Part shown: piece after piece, positions 18,541 to 28,150 of the stretch
How the letters are laid out: each line of letters begins with the position of its first letter
Position numbering within the stretch: position 1 is the first letter of the stretch
Assembly: GCA_014695295.1 (NCBI GenBank)
Contig: JACJNY010000025.1
Location: forward strand, 1 to 64,000
Length of the DNA: 64,000 nucleotides
Origin: Microcoleus sp. FACHB-61
GTDB taxonomy: Bacteria > Cyanobacteriota > Cyanobacteriia > Cyanobacteriales > Microcoleaceae
Direction: 5' to 3'
Made by a program: the position numbers and the translations under genes
Notes under the pieces: generated by a model
Told to the model about the DNA's origin: nothing
The model's input: only the letters and a program-made list of their open reading frames with translations
Database searches by the model: none

Positions 18541-19126
18541 AAAAAAATTCGGTAAGTGGGAAACTCAGTCACGAAGAGTGCTGAGAGGGAAACGACTCGG
18601 CGGTTGAAACCGGCGTGAATCTTTCCATTACCGCCTTGGGATTGCTAGATTCGGTGTACTTTTGTAGTGTACTTTCGATGGGACAATTACCATCTCAAAC
18701 TTCGCAACCCTGTACGCATAATGTTCGCTCTTTTATGAGCCTCCCTTTCGGGGTAATGTTAGCTTCGACAAAGTTAACGGCCGGTACTATATCTAGGACA
18801 CTGATTTAACCCAATAAGTCTGTTTAATCCTAAATTTCTAGAGCAAGGAACTAGCTTCGCATCCCTTGGTAGGTCTTTAAACTCTTACCGTTAACGTAGT
18901 ACGCGAGGTACTTAGTCTGGTCAACTGTGGTTTAAGTCTTAGGCTAGAAGCCCAGTGTCTTTAGACCTGGGTCGTTGACAAGGTTTAGAAAAATGGAAGC
19001 GAAAGCGGCAATCAAAATTAACCTTTATCCTATCTCGAATTGAGCTAATAATGCCACTTTATACATTTTTTTGTTCTCATACCATGAAACAGAAAATTTG
19101 TCAATCTAAAATCTAAAATCTAAAAT
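18541..19126. other. Gene-free region with repeat and probable IS end
   Basis: Holds the third copy of the CTCGGCGGTTGAAACCG repeat (18596-18613), a 350-base stretch without credible coding, a probable IS605-type right end (18888-18984) and a heptamer repeat of AAATCTA units (19102-19133) that runs up to the recF stop. Confidence 0.6.
18888..18984 (+). mobile_element. Probable IS605/TnpB-type right end, transposase lost
   Basis: Two hairpins in a row: AGTAC-GCGAG-GTACT (about 18900) and CCCAGTGTC-TTTA-GACCTGGG (about 18950-18971), followed by TCGTTGAC. From memory, a hairpin with a GTCTTTAGAC core followed by a short cleavage site is how right ends, and the 3' end of the guide RNA, look in many cyanobacterial IS200/IS605/IS1341 elements. 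No tnpA or tnpB reading frame remains upstream. The assignment is inference from fold and pattern only. Confidence 0.35.
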
Positions 19127-20359
19127 CTAAAATCGATTGATTTGTCCACCAACGACGGAGAGAATTTGGGTTTGTCGCAGCCACTGAGCATCAAAAGCGC
19201 CTAGGTGAGTTGTAGTAATCAGAGTTTGAAATCGTTCTTGAATTGTTTCTAAAAGTTGATTTTGGCGGCTCAGATCGAGTTCTGCAAGTACGTCGTCGAG
19301 CAATAGTAAAGGCGCTTCGCCGACGACTTCTTCAATAAGCTGCAGTTCGGCTAATTTTAATGCTAATACCAGAGTTCGCTGCTGACCTTGGGATGCGTAT
19401 TGACGAGCTGGGGTATTGTTAATTGTAAATGTAATGTCGTCGCGGTGGGGGCCGACTAAAGTGGTTCCTTGAAACTGTTCTGCGATCGCCCTTTTTTGAA
19501 TTTTCTCTAAAAATGCTTGCCGCACTCCTTCGAGATTGTCTTTAGCGATTAATTCCGAACTTACTTCAATATTAGCATCGTATTTTACATCTAAAACTTC
19601 TGCTGAACCGCTAATTGAACGGTGCCAATTTCGAGCTAAAGGCATCAAACGCTCCAAAATTCGATCGCGCCTGCGGATGACGCGAGCGCCCGCTGTCGCC
19701 AACTGCGCGTCCCACAAAGCTAATTCTGAACTGGGAATTGGGAATTGGGAACTGGGAATTGGGAAGTCTTCTGTATTTTCCGGTTCGGGGCTTTCGGGTG
19801 CAATAAATCGCATTTTGTCAAAACCTTCGGAAAATTCCGCTTTCCTGATTTCTTTAGAACGTTTTAACAGAGCGTTTCGCTGGCGCAAAATTTGATTGTA
19901 CTGCTGCAAAATGTGAGCGTAAATCGGTTCTAACTGGATGACTAGGCGATCGATCCAATTGCGCCGTCCTTCGGGCCCGCCGCGCACTAAGTCCAAATCC
20001 AAACAAGAAAATTGCACTACATTTAAGACGCTCAAAAAGTCTAAATGGCGGCGCAGCGGTTCACCGTTGAGCTTCAGTGTCCGACGCGCCTGAGAGCGAA
20101 GAGTTAAAGCTAAGTCGATCGATCCGGTTTGGCGATCGAGTGTAGCATCAATTTGCCCGATCGGCTTTGAGTCGAGTATTAAATCGCGATCGCGCCCTAC
20201 CCTGTGGCTTTTTAATGTAGAAAGCAACTCTACCGCTTCTAACAAGTTAGATTTTCCTTGAGCGTTATTTCCTACTAAAATGGTTTTGGGAGCGTCAAAT
20301 ACTATTTTTTGATCGAAGTAGTTGCGAAACTGCCGTAGGTGCAGCGTTTTCAAATACAT
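19127..20359 (-). CDS. recF: DNA replication and repair protein RecF
   Basis: 410 residues, an SMC-like ATPase that with RecO and RecR loads RecA on gapped DNA. Walker A GNNAQGKSN (30-38), signature YASQGQQRTLVLALKLAE and Walker B LLLLDDVLAELD are intact, and TTTHLGAF marks the H-loop. Oddity: an in-frame insertion, FPIPSSQFPIPSSE, around residue 198-211 is encoded by a heptamer-type tandem repeat (19731-19765) like those normally found between genes. It falls in the coiled arm, where extra length is likely tolerated. Start ATG 20359; unlinked to dnaA or gyrB here. Confidence 0.95.
   Translation of the reverse strand: MYLKTLHLRQFRNYFDQKIVFDAPKTILVGNNAQGKSNLLEAVELLSTLKSHRVGRDRDLILDSKPIGQIDATLDRQTGSIDLALTLRSQARRTLKLNGEPLRRHLDFLSVLNVVQFSCLDLDLVRGGPEGRRNWIDRLVIQLEPIYAHILQQYNQILRQRNALLKRSKEIRKAEFSEGFDKMRFIAPESPEPENTEDFPIPSSQFPIPSSELALWDAQLATAGARVIRRRDRILERLMPLARNWHRSISGSAEVLDVKYDANIEVSSELIAKDNLEGVRQAFLEKIQKRAIAEQFQGTTLVGPHRDDITFTINNTPARQYASQGQQRTLVLALKLAELQLIEEVVGEAPLLLLDDVLAELDLSRQNQLLETIQERFQTLITTTHLGAFDAQWLRQTQILSVVGGQINRF
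19731..19765. repeat. STRR heptamer repeat inside recF
   Basis: Five GGGAATT/GGGAACT-type units in tandem, in frame with recF and coding for FPIPSSQ-like heptads on the minus strand. The same unit style occurs 600 bases away between recF and the ATPase gene. Confidence 0.88.
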
Positions 20360-20679
20360 AATATTAGTAATTGGTAATCGGTAATTGGTAATTGGTAATT
20401 GGTAATACCGTCATCGTAGGGTTCACGACCGGGCGCACCTTACAGGTTGGCAACCGCGAGCCTTTGCGATTGCGATTTTCGCCGAGCGGGGCGCTCGCAA
20501 TGACATTATAACGAAGTAATAAATATTTAATTGTCACGCAATCTATTGAGTCATTATAGCGATGACTTTCGCTGTGAGCTAGGGGTTTTAACCCCTAGCA
20601 GATGTTGTTGAAAATAGCGCCCAATGCGAGCGCTTTAGCTAATAGTGAAACCTCGCTCACTATCCGTCAGCCGTTAACA
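20360..20679. other. Intergenic region with heptamer repeat
   Basis: A run of GGTAATT/GGTAATC units occupies about 20367-20406, directly upstream of recF. The remaining bases up to the ATPase stop contain no gene; a short palindromic GCTAGGGGTTTTAACCCCTAGC lies at about 20578-20599 and may terminate the ATPase transcript. Confidence 0.6.
20578..20599. terminator. Palindrome after P-type ATPase
   Basis: GCTAGGGGTT and AACCCCTAGC form a perfect inverted repeat with a 2-base centre (TT), 80 bases past the ATPase stop. It is a plausible transcript end, though no T-run is seen. Confidence 0.45.
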
Positions 20680-23499
20680 CTATTTCCTAGATTTGTAAAA
20701 GCGCAAAAACAGTTTTTCCATTTCAATCCAGACAAACATCAGAGCGCTGAAACCAAAGCAAACCATCAATTCAAAAGGCGACAAATAGTGAGTGCCGAAA
20801 AATGCTCTCAGCGGCGGAACATAAATCAGCATCAATTGCAGAATAGTAGTCACAATTACAGCCCCCCACACAAAAACATTAGTGAAGGGATTTAACTCGA
20901 TAGTTAGCTGAGTGTTAGACCTAATTGCGATCGCGTGACCCATTTGTGCCAAACAAAGAGTTGTAAACACCATTGTTTTCCAAGCATCTGGATTGCCGTG
21001 TCCGGGAGAGTGAGTATATCCGTAAGCCCAGGACATCATCGCGATCGTCAAAATTGCAAAAATAATCCCGACCCGAATCATGTAAGAACCCAAACCCCGC
21101 GCAAAAATACTTTCTCGCGGACTGAAAGGAGGCCTTTTCATCACGTTCGGTTCCCCCGGTTCCACGGCCAAAGCCAAAGCGGGAACGCCGTCTGTTACTA
21201 AGTTCATCCACAAAATTTGCAGCGGGGTCAGCGGCACTCCTCCCAAACCCATTAAAGGTGCGGCCGCAATTGTCAAAACTTCGCCGATGTTGCTGCCCAA
21301 AATGTACTTAATAAAGCGGCGAATATTGCTATAAACCACTCGCCCTTCTTCAGCGGCGGCGACAATAGTTGCAAAGTTGTCGTCGAGGAGCACCATATCG
21401 CTAGCTTCTTTGCTGACATCGGTGCCGGTAATCCCCATTGCGATGCCGATATCGGCTTGTTTCAAGGCAGGGGCGTCGTTAACGCCGTCGCCGGTCATGG
21501 CGACAAATTTGCCCCAACTTTGCAAAGCTTGGACAATCCGCAATTTGTGTTCTGGGGAGACGCGGGCGTAAACGCTAACCTGTTCGACTTGCTGTTTGAG
21601 TTCTTCTTGGCTGAGCTTTTCTAATTCTTGACCGGTGAGAACTCGATCGCCCTCTGTTGCAATACCTAAATCGTAGGCGATGGCTTTTGCTGTCAATTGG
21701 TGGTCTCCTGTAATCATCACCACCCGAATGCCTGCATCGCGGCACTTCACCACTGCTTCCCGCACTTCCGGGCGCGGGGCGTCCAGCATACTGACGAGTC
21801 CCAGCCAAATCATGTCTTGTTCGCTGGTTTCCTCAGAACCTTCAGGTGGCACGTTTTCCCAGAGTTTGTACGCAAACCCGAGGACTCGCAAACCGCCGCT
21901 TGCCATATTGTTGTTTTCGGCTAGGATGCGATCGCGCATTTCCTGGGTTAAAGGTTGTACTCGATCGCCGACTATAATGCCTTTGCAACGCTCCAAAGTC
22001 AACTCTGGAGAACCTTTGGTCAGCATCAAATAATTCGGCTGCTGTCCTTCTTCTGCGGGAAATCCCGAATGTCCCGATCTGCCGGGCACTTCGCAAATCA
22101 CGCTCATCCGCTTGCGTTCGGAAGAAAAAGGAAATTCCGCCGTCCGCGGCAGCAATTGAGACTGTTTTTCCTTATAAATGCCTGCTTTTCCCGCTACACA
22201 CAGCAGAGCTCCTTCTGTGGGGTCGCCTAAAATCTGCCATTCTTGCTGTTGTTGTTGCAACACTGCGTCGTTGCAAACTGCACAGGCAATTAATAAAGAT
22301 TCGAGTTCTGGATATTCCTCTAAATTATTAATTTTGGTCGATGTATGGCGATCGGTAAAATCTCCGATCGGGGCATAGCCATCGCCTGCGACGGCGACTG
22401 TGCAGTCGCCCGTAGACACTAGCTGAACTACCATTTTATTTTGAGTCAGAGTACCTGTTTTGTCAGAACAAATGGTAGTAACCGAGCCCAAAGTTTCTAC
22501 CGCAGGCAGTTTGCGAATCAGGGCGTTTCGCTTCACCATCCGCCTAGTTCCGAGTGCCAGAGTGACTGTCACGACTGCTGCGAGTCCTTCGGGAACCACA
22601 GCCACAGCCATGCTTAGAGAAACTTCTAACAACTCTTCAAACCTGCTGGTATCGAACCCGATGCCGCCGTTTTGGAAGGTAATCATGCCGCCGATGACGA
22701 CAATTGCGACTAAGGTTAGGGCTCCGGAGACAAGAACATTTCCCAACTGATCCATCCGCTGTTGCAGGGGAGTCGGTTCGTTTTCTACTGACTGAAGCAT
22801 GGCGGCAATTTTGCCCAGTTCAGTTTGCATTCCGGTGTTGGTGACGATCGCCTTTGCTCGTCCCTGAACAACTTCTGTGCCCTGAAAAATCAGGTTGAGT
22901 CGATCGCCCAAGGAAGCATCTTCTGGAAGTTCTAGCTCTGCTTGCTTGGTAACTGCTAGAGCTTCTCCCGTCAAAGCAGATTCTCTGACTTGCAAGTTGG
23001 AAGATTCGATCAAGCGTGCGTCTGCTGCTATTTTTACCCCAGCTTCTAACAGCATCACGTCTCCAGGTACGAGTTCCTTGGCGGCTATTTCCGAAGTTTT
23101 GCCGTCCCGCAGGACTCTGACTAGGGGGGAAGCGAGGTTTTTGAGGGCTGCGAGGGCTTTTTCAGCACTTTGCTCTTGGAAATAGCCGAGAATGCCGTTG
23201 AGTATGACGATCGAAAAAATGGCGATCGCATCTTTGGGAAAAGTATTTTTTTTGATGTCTATGAATCCAGAAATCACGGCCACACCGATCAGCATCAGCA
23301 ACATGATGTTGGTGAACTGATCGACAAAAATCGACCACGGACTGCGGCCTCCTGTTTCTTCTAGTTCGTTGGGGCCGTATTGCTGCAAGCGTTCTGACAC
23401 CTGTTTGCTGCTCAAGCCAGCGTCTTTGTTGCTGCTTAGCTGCTGGAGAGTTTGGTCAATTGCTACGGTGTGCCAAGAAGAGGGAGAATTTGAAGACAT
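20680..23499 (-). CDS. P-type cation-transporting ATPase, probable Ca2+ (P2A) pump
   Basis: 939 residues with the complete P-type machinery: actuator loop LTGEA (TGEA 177-180, Ala in place of the usual Ser), PEGL in helix 4 (303-306), phosphorylation site CSDKTGTLT (D346), KGSPE in the nucleotide domain, and [11 protein letters not shown] hinge. Ten membrane helices can be seen, four before the large loop split and six at the end, where [15 protein letters not shown] carries N and D residues typical of P2A calcium pumps; PacL of Synechococcus is a relative. It exports cations from the cytoplasm at the cost of ATP. The ion is inferred from helices 4 and 6. Start ATG 23499. Confidence 0.9.
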   Translation of the reverse strand: MSSNSPSSWHTVAIDQTLQQLSSNKDAGLSSKQVSERLQQYGPNELEETGGRSPWSIFVDQFTNIMLLMLIGVAVISGFIDIKKNTFPKDAIAIFSIVILNGILGYFQEQSAEKALAALKNLASPLVRVLRDGKTSEIAAKELVPGDVMLLEAGVKIAADARLIESSNLQVRESALTGEALAVTKQAELELPEDASLGDRLNLIFQGTEVVQGRAKAIVTNTGMQTELGKIAAMLQSVENEPTPLQQRMDQLGNVLVSGALTLVAIVVIGGMITFQNGGIGFDTSRFEELLEVSLSMAVAVVPEGLAAVVTVTLALGTRRMVKRNALIRKLPAVETLGSVTTICSDKTGTLTQNKMVVQLVSTGDCTVAVAGDGYAPIGDFTDRHTSTKINNLEEYPELESLLIACAVCNDAVLQQQQQEWQILGDPTEGALLCVAGKAGIYKEKQSQLLPRTAEFPFSSERKRMSVICEVPGRSGHSGFPAEEGQQPNYLMLTKGSPELTLERCKGIIVGDRVQPLTQEMRDRILAENNNMASGGLRVLGFAYKLWENVPPEGSEETSEQDMIWLGLVSMLDAPRPEVREAVVKCRDAGIRVVMITGDHQLTAKAIAYDLGIATEGDRVLTGQELEKLSQEELKQQVEQVSVYARVSPEHKLRIVQALQSWGKFVAMTGDGVNDAPALKQADIGIAMGITGTDVSKEASDMVLLDDNFATIVAAAEEGRVVYSNIRRFIKYILGSNIGEVLTIAAAPLMGLGGVPLTPLQILWMNLVTDGVPALALAVEPGEPNVMKRPPFSPRESIFARGLGSYMIRVGIIFAILTIAMMSWAYGYTHSPGHGNPDAWKTMVFTTLCLAQMGHAIAIRSNTQLTIELNPFTNVFVWGAVIVTTILQLMLIYVPPLRAFFGTHYLSPFELMVCFGFSALMFVWIEMEKLFLRFYKSRK

Positions 23500-24138
23500 A
23501 AATTACGATCGATCCTGGGGCATAAAGGTGGTTGCGGCCGGACAGCTACAGCCGATCCATCTGGCTGATTACAGTAAGAGAGTTTTAAGTTTTTAGTTCT
23601 GAATAAAAAACTGTTTAACTTGGGACTGGTTTGGGGCCGTTCGATGCCGGGGAAGCAAAAAGCTTTTAACTTCACTGCGTCTGGCGGCTCGATCGCGCCG
23701 TTTGTAGACCTACCGCTGATAGCACCTATCCACCTTACTACTAAAAATTAGCAATTCCTTCGGCTATTAAACAGAAAAGAAGCCGAGAGCAAGAGTGATT
23801 TTAGTCCGGGGATGCAAGGGTGCGCCACAGGTTAAAACCTACCTAAAAAAAAACGTAATAAAGCGCGCGTATCCGAACCCATCTATTCCCCCAGTGTTTA
23901 ATGTTAAAAGAAAAAGGGCGCTGCGGTAACAAATCTCGATCGCCTATGTTGGTTTTCTCACCCTCCACAATGCTCAGCTTGCCACACGCTTGCGTGGGAC
24001 TAGCCTGTGGGAAGCAGAACATAGATACAGATATATAGATGAAGAAAGTTTTTTTGCAACCGCTGCAGGCACACAGTAGATGCTTGGTCTTGGGTCAAGT
24101 CCAAGGACTCCCCACGATACAAGAATCCCCGCGTTATG

Positions 24139-24158
24139 AAAGACCGGGCCCGGTCTTT
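24139..24158. repeat. 20-bp perfect palindrome
   Basis: AAAGACCGGGCCCGGTCTTT, no spacer. It could be a hairpin, a cruciform or a dimeric protein site. It lies in the gene-free region 700 bases before cpcB. Confidence 0.8.
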
Positions 24159-24261
24159 TAACTTCCAACGGCTGAGTTTTGTCGCTAAATGCTGATATTT
24201 CCGGCAAAAGCTGAGGCTGTGGCGAGGGGGTTCAGAATCTTTTGGATTTTATCCCACACCG

Positions 24262-24305
24262 AATTCTGCAGGCATCCTGACATTGGGCAGAATTTTTGCT
24301 TTTTT
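24262..24305 (+). terminator. Terminator-like hairpin in cpc upstream region
   Basis: AATTCTGC (24262-24269) pairs with GCAGAATT (24287-24294), followed by TTTGC and a run of six T. No plus-strand gene precedes it, so it may end an unannotated RNA or insulate the cpc promoter. Confidence 0.4.
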
Positions 24306-24642
24306 CCCTATTCCCCCAGCCTTCTTTTACAAAAACTTTAATTTACTTAACACTTCTTAACAATCCCGCTTTTCCTGAGAAAGCCAACAAAGGCGATCGG
24401 GCCACGGGACGGTTCCGGGCGGTTCTACCGGCACAGCAGGGCGATCGAAGCAAACTCTGCGTTTGATGTTGCCTTGTCGCATCTACCCGAGGAAGGAGAT
24501 TTGCCCGCACTTACCCCCCCGATATTTACCTTCTTAGAGAGATAAGTTTCTGTAATAATTTGTAATAAACAAACGCGGGCGAGCATTGTATAAAGATTAT
24601 CAGAGGGTTGAAACGACAGGCCAAAGTTAACAAAAACCCTGA

Positions 24643-24680
24643 TTGACAAGGTTTGTCGCATCTCATAAAAGGTGTAAAAT
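24643..24680 (+). promoter_or_regulatory. Candidate cpc operon promoter
   Basis: TTGACA (24643-24648), 17 bases, then TAAAAG (24666-24671). An alternative reading is TTGTCG (24653-24658), 16 bases, TAAAAT (24675-24680). Either gives a leader of about 185-200 bases to the cpcB ATG. The sequence between is AT-rich. Confidence 0.5.
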
Positions 24681-24872
24681 TTTCTAAGGTTTCTTAAACC
24701 TCCGTTGCAATGTAACAATAGTGCAGGTAGCGGAAAGGGAGAAATCGATGGGATCAGCAGATTAGCTGACATCAAATTTCAACCCTTGCAGGCACTCGTA
24801 GCCTGAACAAATTTAACTTAACGGTTTTATACCGCAACCAAACTCAATTAACTCAAATAGGAGAGTTCTTTC

Positions 24873-25391
24873 ATGTTTGACGCATTTACAAAAGTGGTTT
24901 CCCAATCTGACGCTCGGGGCGAATTTCTAGCTCAGGGTCAACTAGATGCTCTCAGCAGCATGGTTTCCGACGCTAACAAGCGGATTGACGCAGTAAACCG
25001 CATCACCGGCAGCGCATCCAGCATCGTAGCCAATGCAGCTCGCGCCCTGTTCGCCGAACAGCCGCAACTGATCGCTCCTGGTGGCAATGCTTACACCAAC
25101 CGCCGCATGGCAGCTTGCTTGCGCGATATGGAAATCATCTTGCGCTACGTGACCTACGCAACATTTGCAGGCGACGCCAGCGTTTTGGACGACCGCTGCT
25201 TGAACGGTCTGCGCGAAACATACCAAGCTCTGGGAGTTCCCGGTGGCTCGGTTGCAGCCGGTGTCCAAAAAATGAAAGAAGCAGCGATCGCGATCGCTAA
25301 CGACCCCAACGGTGTTACCCGTGGTGATTGCAGCTCCCTGATGTCTGAAATCGGCAGCTACTTCGACCGCGCAGCCAATGCAGTCGGCTAA
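24873..25391 (+). CDS. cpcB: C-phycocyanin beta subunit
   Basis: 172 residues, the beta chain of phycocyanin in phycobilisome rods on the stromal thylakoid face. The two phycocyanobilin attachment cysteines are at the canonical places, C82 ([10 protein letters not shown]) and C153 ([11 protein letters not shown]), and N72, which is methylated in the family, is present (GGNAYTN). Length is exactly that of the family. First gene of the rod operon; start ATG 24873 with GGAG 12 bases upstream. It is translated from a long leader. High use of preferred codons fits strong expression. Confidence 0.98.
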   Translation: MFDAFTKVVSQSDARGEFLAQGQLDALSSMVSDANKRIDAVNRITGSASSIVANAARALFAEQPQLIAPGGNAYTNRRMAACLRDMEIILRYVTYATFAGDASVLDDRCLNGLRETYQALGVPGGSVAAGVQKMKEAAIAIANDPNGVTRGDCSSLMSEIGSYFDRAANAVG

Positions 25392-25493
25392 AAATAGCCA
25401 AGCGAACATTTCTTGTAAAGAAGCGAGCATCGCATTTTTGCAAACAATCATTTTTGTACAAAAACAACACAACATTAGGGAGAAACCAGAACA

Positions 25494-25982
25494 ATGAAAA
25501 CCCCTTTGACTGAAGCAGTAACCGCAGCCGATTCTCAAGGCCGTTTCCTGAGCAGCACTGAACTGCAAGTCGCCTTCGGCCGTTTCCGCCAAGCAGCAGC
25601 AGGTTTGGAAGCAGCCAAAGCTTTGACAGCAAACTCTCAGCGCTTGATCGACGGTGCAGCTCAAGCTGTGTACAACAAATTCCCGTACACGCAACAAATG
25701 CAAGGCCCGAACTACGCTTCTACCCCAGCCGGTAAAGCCAAGTGCTCTCGCGACATCGGCTACTACCTGCGGATGGTAACCTACTGCTTAGTTGCAGGCG
25801 GCACCGGTCCGATGGACGAGTACCTGATTGCAGGTGTTGACGAAATCAACCGGACATTTGACTTGTCTCCTAGCTGGTACATTGAAGCCCTCAAGTACAT
25901 CAAAGCCAACCACGGTCTGAGTGGCGACGCTGCAACTGAAGCGACTTCCTACATCGACTACGCAATCAACGCCCTGAGCTAG
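25494..25982 (+). CDS. cpcA: C-phycocyanin alpha subunit
   Basis: 162 residues. The alpha chain pairs with CpcB and carries one phycocyanobilin at C84 ([14 protein letters not shown]), attached by the CpcE/CpcF lyase encoded downstream. The start (MKTPLTEAV) and length match the family exactly. It lies 102 bases after cpcB with a GGGAG ribosome site. A long stem-loop after the stop (25991-26054) probably lowers read-through into the linker genes, giving many subunits per linker. Confidence 0.98.
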   Translation: MKTPLTEAVTAADSQGRFLSSTELQVAFGRFRQAAAGLEAAKALTANSQRLIDGAAQAVYNKFPYTQQMQGPNYASTPAGKAKCSRDIGYYLRMVTYCLVAGGTGPMDEYLIAGVDEINRTFDLSPSWYIEALKYIKANHGLSGDAATEATSYIDYAINALS

Positions 25983-25990
25983 ATTTGCGT

Positions 25991-26054
25991 GATGCCCGGA
26001 ATTGTAAGCTACTGTTAGCTTGAGTGTTAGCGGTTGTTTAGAATTCCGGGCATC
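25991..26054 (+). promoter_or_regulatory. Stem-loop between cpcA and cpcC2
   Basis: GATGCCCGGAATT (25991-26003) pairs perfectly with AATTCCGGGCATC (26042-26054); the loop holds a second stem AAGCTA/TAGCTT. No T-run follows. Partial termination or 3'-end protection at this position is known in other cpc operons and sets subunit-to-linker ratio. Confidence 0.8.
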
Positions 26055-26132
26055 TGCGATCGAACCCGACTTTTCCAAATAATTTTTTTAATCAGTTAAT
26101 CCGTTTTTAAAGCAAAAAAGGGAGAAGCGAAG

Positions 26133-26948
26133 ATGGGGGGATTGGATGCAGCAGAACGGTTGGGAATAAAAGCATTTGAAGAAGCGGGACGGGTAGAACT
26201 GCGTCCCCACTGGACACAAGACGATGCGAAAGCAGTAATTCGCGCCGCTTATAGCCAAGTTTTCGGTAACGAGTATTTAATGTCGAGCGAACGAGTTACC
26301 AGTGCTGAATCTCTGCTGCTCCAAGGGGAGATGTCAGTGAAAGATTTTGTGCGGTCAATTGCACATTCCGAAACTTATCGGAAAAAGTTTTTTTACCCGA
26401 ACTCGCAAACGCGGTTAATCGAGCTTAATTACAAGCATTTGTTGGGCCGCGCTCCCTACGACGAGTCGGAAATTGCTTTCCACGTTGATTTGTATAATGC
26501 AGAAGGCTACGAAGCTGAAATCAATTCTTACATTGACTCGGTGGAGTATGAAGAAAATTTTGGCGAAAGTATAGTGCCTTACTATCGCGGTTTCGCGACT
26601 CAAAAAGGTCAAAAAACCGTCGGTTTTAACCGGATGTTTCAACTGTACCGGGGTTTTGCTTCTAGCGATCGCTCGCAAAACCAAACCCAAGCCCGGCTGA
26701 CTTGGGAAGTAGCGAGAAATATGGCTTCGCCGATATACACGGCCTCCACTGGAAAAGCCCTTGGCGGGACTTCCGGCGGTTCTCGCGGCCAACTCTACCG
26801 AGTCACCGCAATGCAAGGTTCGGCTAAGTTTTCGCCTCAAGTGCGGCGGACTACTACCGAATATCTCGTGCCTTACGAGCAACTTTCGACCCGATTGCAG
26901 CAAATCAACAAACGTGGCGGCAAAGTGGTAAGTATTACCACAGCTTAA
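26133..26948 (+). CDS. cpcC2: Phycobilisome rod linker polypeptide, distal type
   Basis: 271 residues. Residues about 15-190 form the PBS-linker (Pfam PF00427) domain, with the hallmark [17 protein letters not shown] and [20 protein letters not shown]; a Gly/Ser-rich joint leads to a C-terminal CpcD-like domain (about 215-271, LYRVTAMQG to GGKVVSIT). It sits inside phycocyanin hexamers and joins rod discs. Name by analogy with the cpcBAC2C1D order and by being the shorter of the two linkers. Its N-terminus ([19 protein letters not shown]) differs from the usual start. GGGAGAAG ribosome site. Confidence 0.93.
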   Translation: MGGLDAAERLGIKAFEEAGRVELRPHWTQDDAKAVIRAAYSQVFGNEYLMSSERVTSAESLLLQGEMSVKDFVRSIAHSETYRKKFFYPNSQTRLIELNYKHLLGRAPYDESEIAFHVDLYNAEGYEAEINSYIDSVEYEENFGESIVPYYRGFATQKGQKTVGFNRMFQLYRGFASSDRSQNQTQARLTWEVARNMASPIYTASTGKALGGTSGGSRGQLYRVTAMQGSAKFSPQVRRTTTEYLVPYEQLSTRLQQINKRGGKVVSITTA

Positions 26949-26955
26949 AGTTTGT

Positions 26956-26980
26956 AAAGACGTTTTTTTGAAACGTCTTT
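26956..26980 (+). terminator. Hairpin after cpcC2
   Basis: AAAGACGTTT (26956-26965) and AAACGTCTTT (26971-26980) pair perfectly around a 5-base loop, 8 bases past the cpcC2 stop. It probably acts as a partial terminator inside the operon. Confidence 0.7.
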
Positions 26981-27032
26981 AACAAATTAGGACTAAGGCT
27001 AAAAAATTCTTCAATTTTATGTGTATAGGTAA

Positions 27033-27078
27033 GGTGCGCAGTGCGCACCCTACTTTGAGCAGGCGCGAAGTGCGCGCC
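27033..27078. repeat. Double GGTGCGC palindrome in the cpc operon
   Basis: GGTGCGC-AGT-GCGCACC (27033-27049) is followed by GGCGCG-AAGTG-CGCGCC (27062-27078). Related GTGCGCACCCTAC palindromes recur at 33006, 56182 and elsewhere, so this is a dispersed repeat that has entered the operon between two linker genes. Confidence 0.75.
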
Positions 27079-27165
27079 CTAGTTTGAGACATATTAGCCT
27101 TAGTCCTAAAAATCTCAAGTGCAACAAAGCATTAAACTTTTGTCATTAATTTAGGAGAAAATCTG

Positions 27166-28035
27166 GTGGCTATTACGACAGCAGCGTCCAGACTGGGAAC
27201 ATCCGCATTGAGCGATGCGCCGAAGGTAGAATTGCGCCCGAACTACACCAAAGACGACGTGGAAACTGTGATTCGTGCGGTTTACCGTCAGGTGCTGGGC
27301 AACGACTATTTAATGAAATCCGAGCGACTTACAAGTTCCGAGTCTTTGCTGCGGGACGGCAGTTTGACAGTACGAGAATTTGTACGGGCGGTAGCTAAGT
27401 CAGAACTGTACAAAACCAAGTTTTTCTACAACAGCTTCCAAACTCGCACGATCGAACTAAACTACAAACACTTGCTCGGTCGCGCTCCCTACGACGAATC
27501 TGAAGTAGTTGAGCACTTAGATTTGTACCAAACACAAGGCTACGACGCTGATATTGATTCTTACATCGATTCAGTAGAGTATCAAGAAAACTTCGGCGAA
27601 AGTATCGTGCCTTACTACCGCGGCTTTAACACCCAGCGCGGTCAAAAAACCGTTGGTTTTACCCGGATGTTTCGCCTGTATCGCGGCTATGCAAACAGCG
27701 ATACATCTCAACTAGAAGGCAATAACTCTCGCTTAGCTGTCGAACTCGGCACTAACACCGCTACGCCTGTAGTCGGTCCCTCCGGCGGTAACGAAGGTTG
27801 GGCATATCGGCCTTCTGCCAGAAACGTAACTCCCAGCAGCACTTTCGGCGGCGCGGCAGCTTACGGCAAAGAAGGGCGGCTGTTGCGCGTGGAAGTTTCG
27901 GGAATTCGCACGGGCGGCTATCCCAGCGTGCGCCGCAGCAGCAAGGCTTTCATCGTACCTGTTGAGGATTTGTCCTCGCAACTGCAGAAATTTCAACGCC
28001 TGGGCGCGAAAATCTCCAGCATTACTCCAATTTAG
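27166..28035 (+). CDS. cpcC1: Phycobilisome rod linker polypeptide, proximal type
   Basis: 289 residues, paralogous to the preceding linker: [14 protein letters not shown] start, PBS-linker domain (about 15-190) with [17 protein letters not shown] and [20 protein letters not shown], then a CpcD-like domain (about 230-289). It joins phycocyanin hexamers within the rod. The two linkers share most core motifs and clearly arose by duplication. Start GTG at 27166, 10 bases after AGGAG, supported by the conserved N-terminus; no ATG fits. Separated from cpcC2 by 217 bases of repeat-rich DNA. Confidence 0.93.
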   Translation: MAITTAASRLGTSALSDAPKVELRPNYTKDDVETVIRAVYRQVLGNDYLMKSERLTSSESLLRDGSLTVREFVRAVAKSELYKTKFFYNSFQTRTIELNYKHLLGRAPYDESEVVEHLDLYQTQGYDADIDSYIDSVEYQENFGESIVPYYRGFNTQRGQKTVGFTRMFRLYRGYANSDTSQLEGNNSRLAVELGTNTATPVVGPSGGNEGWAYRPSARNVTPSSTFGGAAAYGKEGRLLRVEVSGIRTGGYPSVRRSSKAFIVPVEDLSSQLQKFQRLGAKISSITPI

Positions 28036-28071
28036 TCAGTTGGCAGTTGGCAGTTGGGAGTTACTAGCTTT

Positions 28072-28127
28072 TAGTCAACAGTCAACAGTCAACAGTCAAC
28101 AGTCAACAGTCAACAGTCAACAGTCAA
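28072..28127. repeat. STRR repeat AGTCAAC between cpcC1 and cpcD
   Basis: About seven AGTCAAC units in tandem, preceded by a short run of CAGTTGG units (28037-28059). It sits inside the rod operon. Confidence 0.92.
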
Positions 28128-28150
28128 AATTACCAATTACCAAGAAGCTT

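Larger units (their letters stand above)
23500..24872. other. Long gene-free region upstream of cpcB
   Basis: About 1.37 kb without a credible gene. The 77-codon minus frame at 23974-24207 and the 116-codon minus frame at 24425-24775 show no domain or ribosome site. Noted structures are a 20-base perfect palindrome (24139-24158), a hairpin AATTCTGC/GCAGAATT followed by T-runs (24262-24305), and the cpc promoter/leader in the last 230 bases. A long leader is usual for cpc operons. Confidence 0.6.

Noticed and set aside
23974-24207. 77-codon minus frame with a GPVFHNAGILVSWG segment
   Set aside because: It includes the 20-bp palindrome, has no ribosome site and no domain; kept as non-coding.
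28072-28127. Tandem AGTCAAC units as a possible CRISPR or iteron array
   Set aside because: Period of 7 with no spacers; matches the STRR class seen throughout the window.
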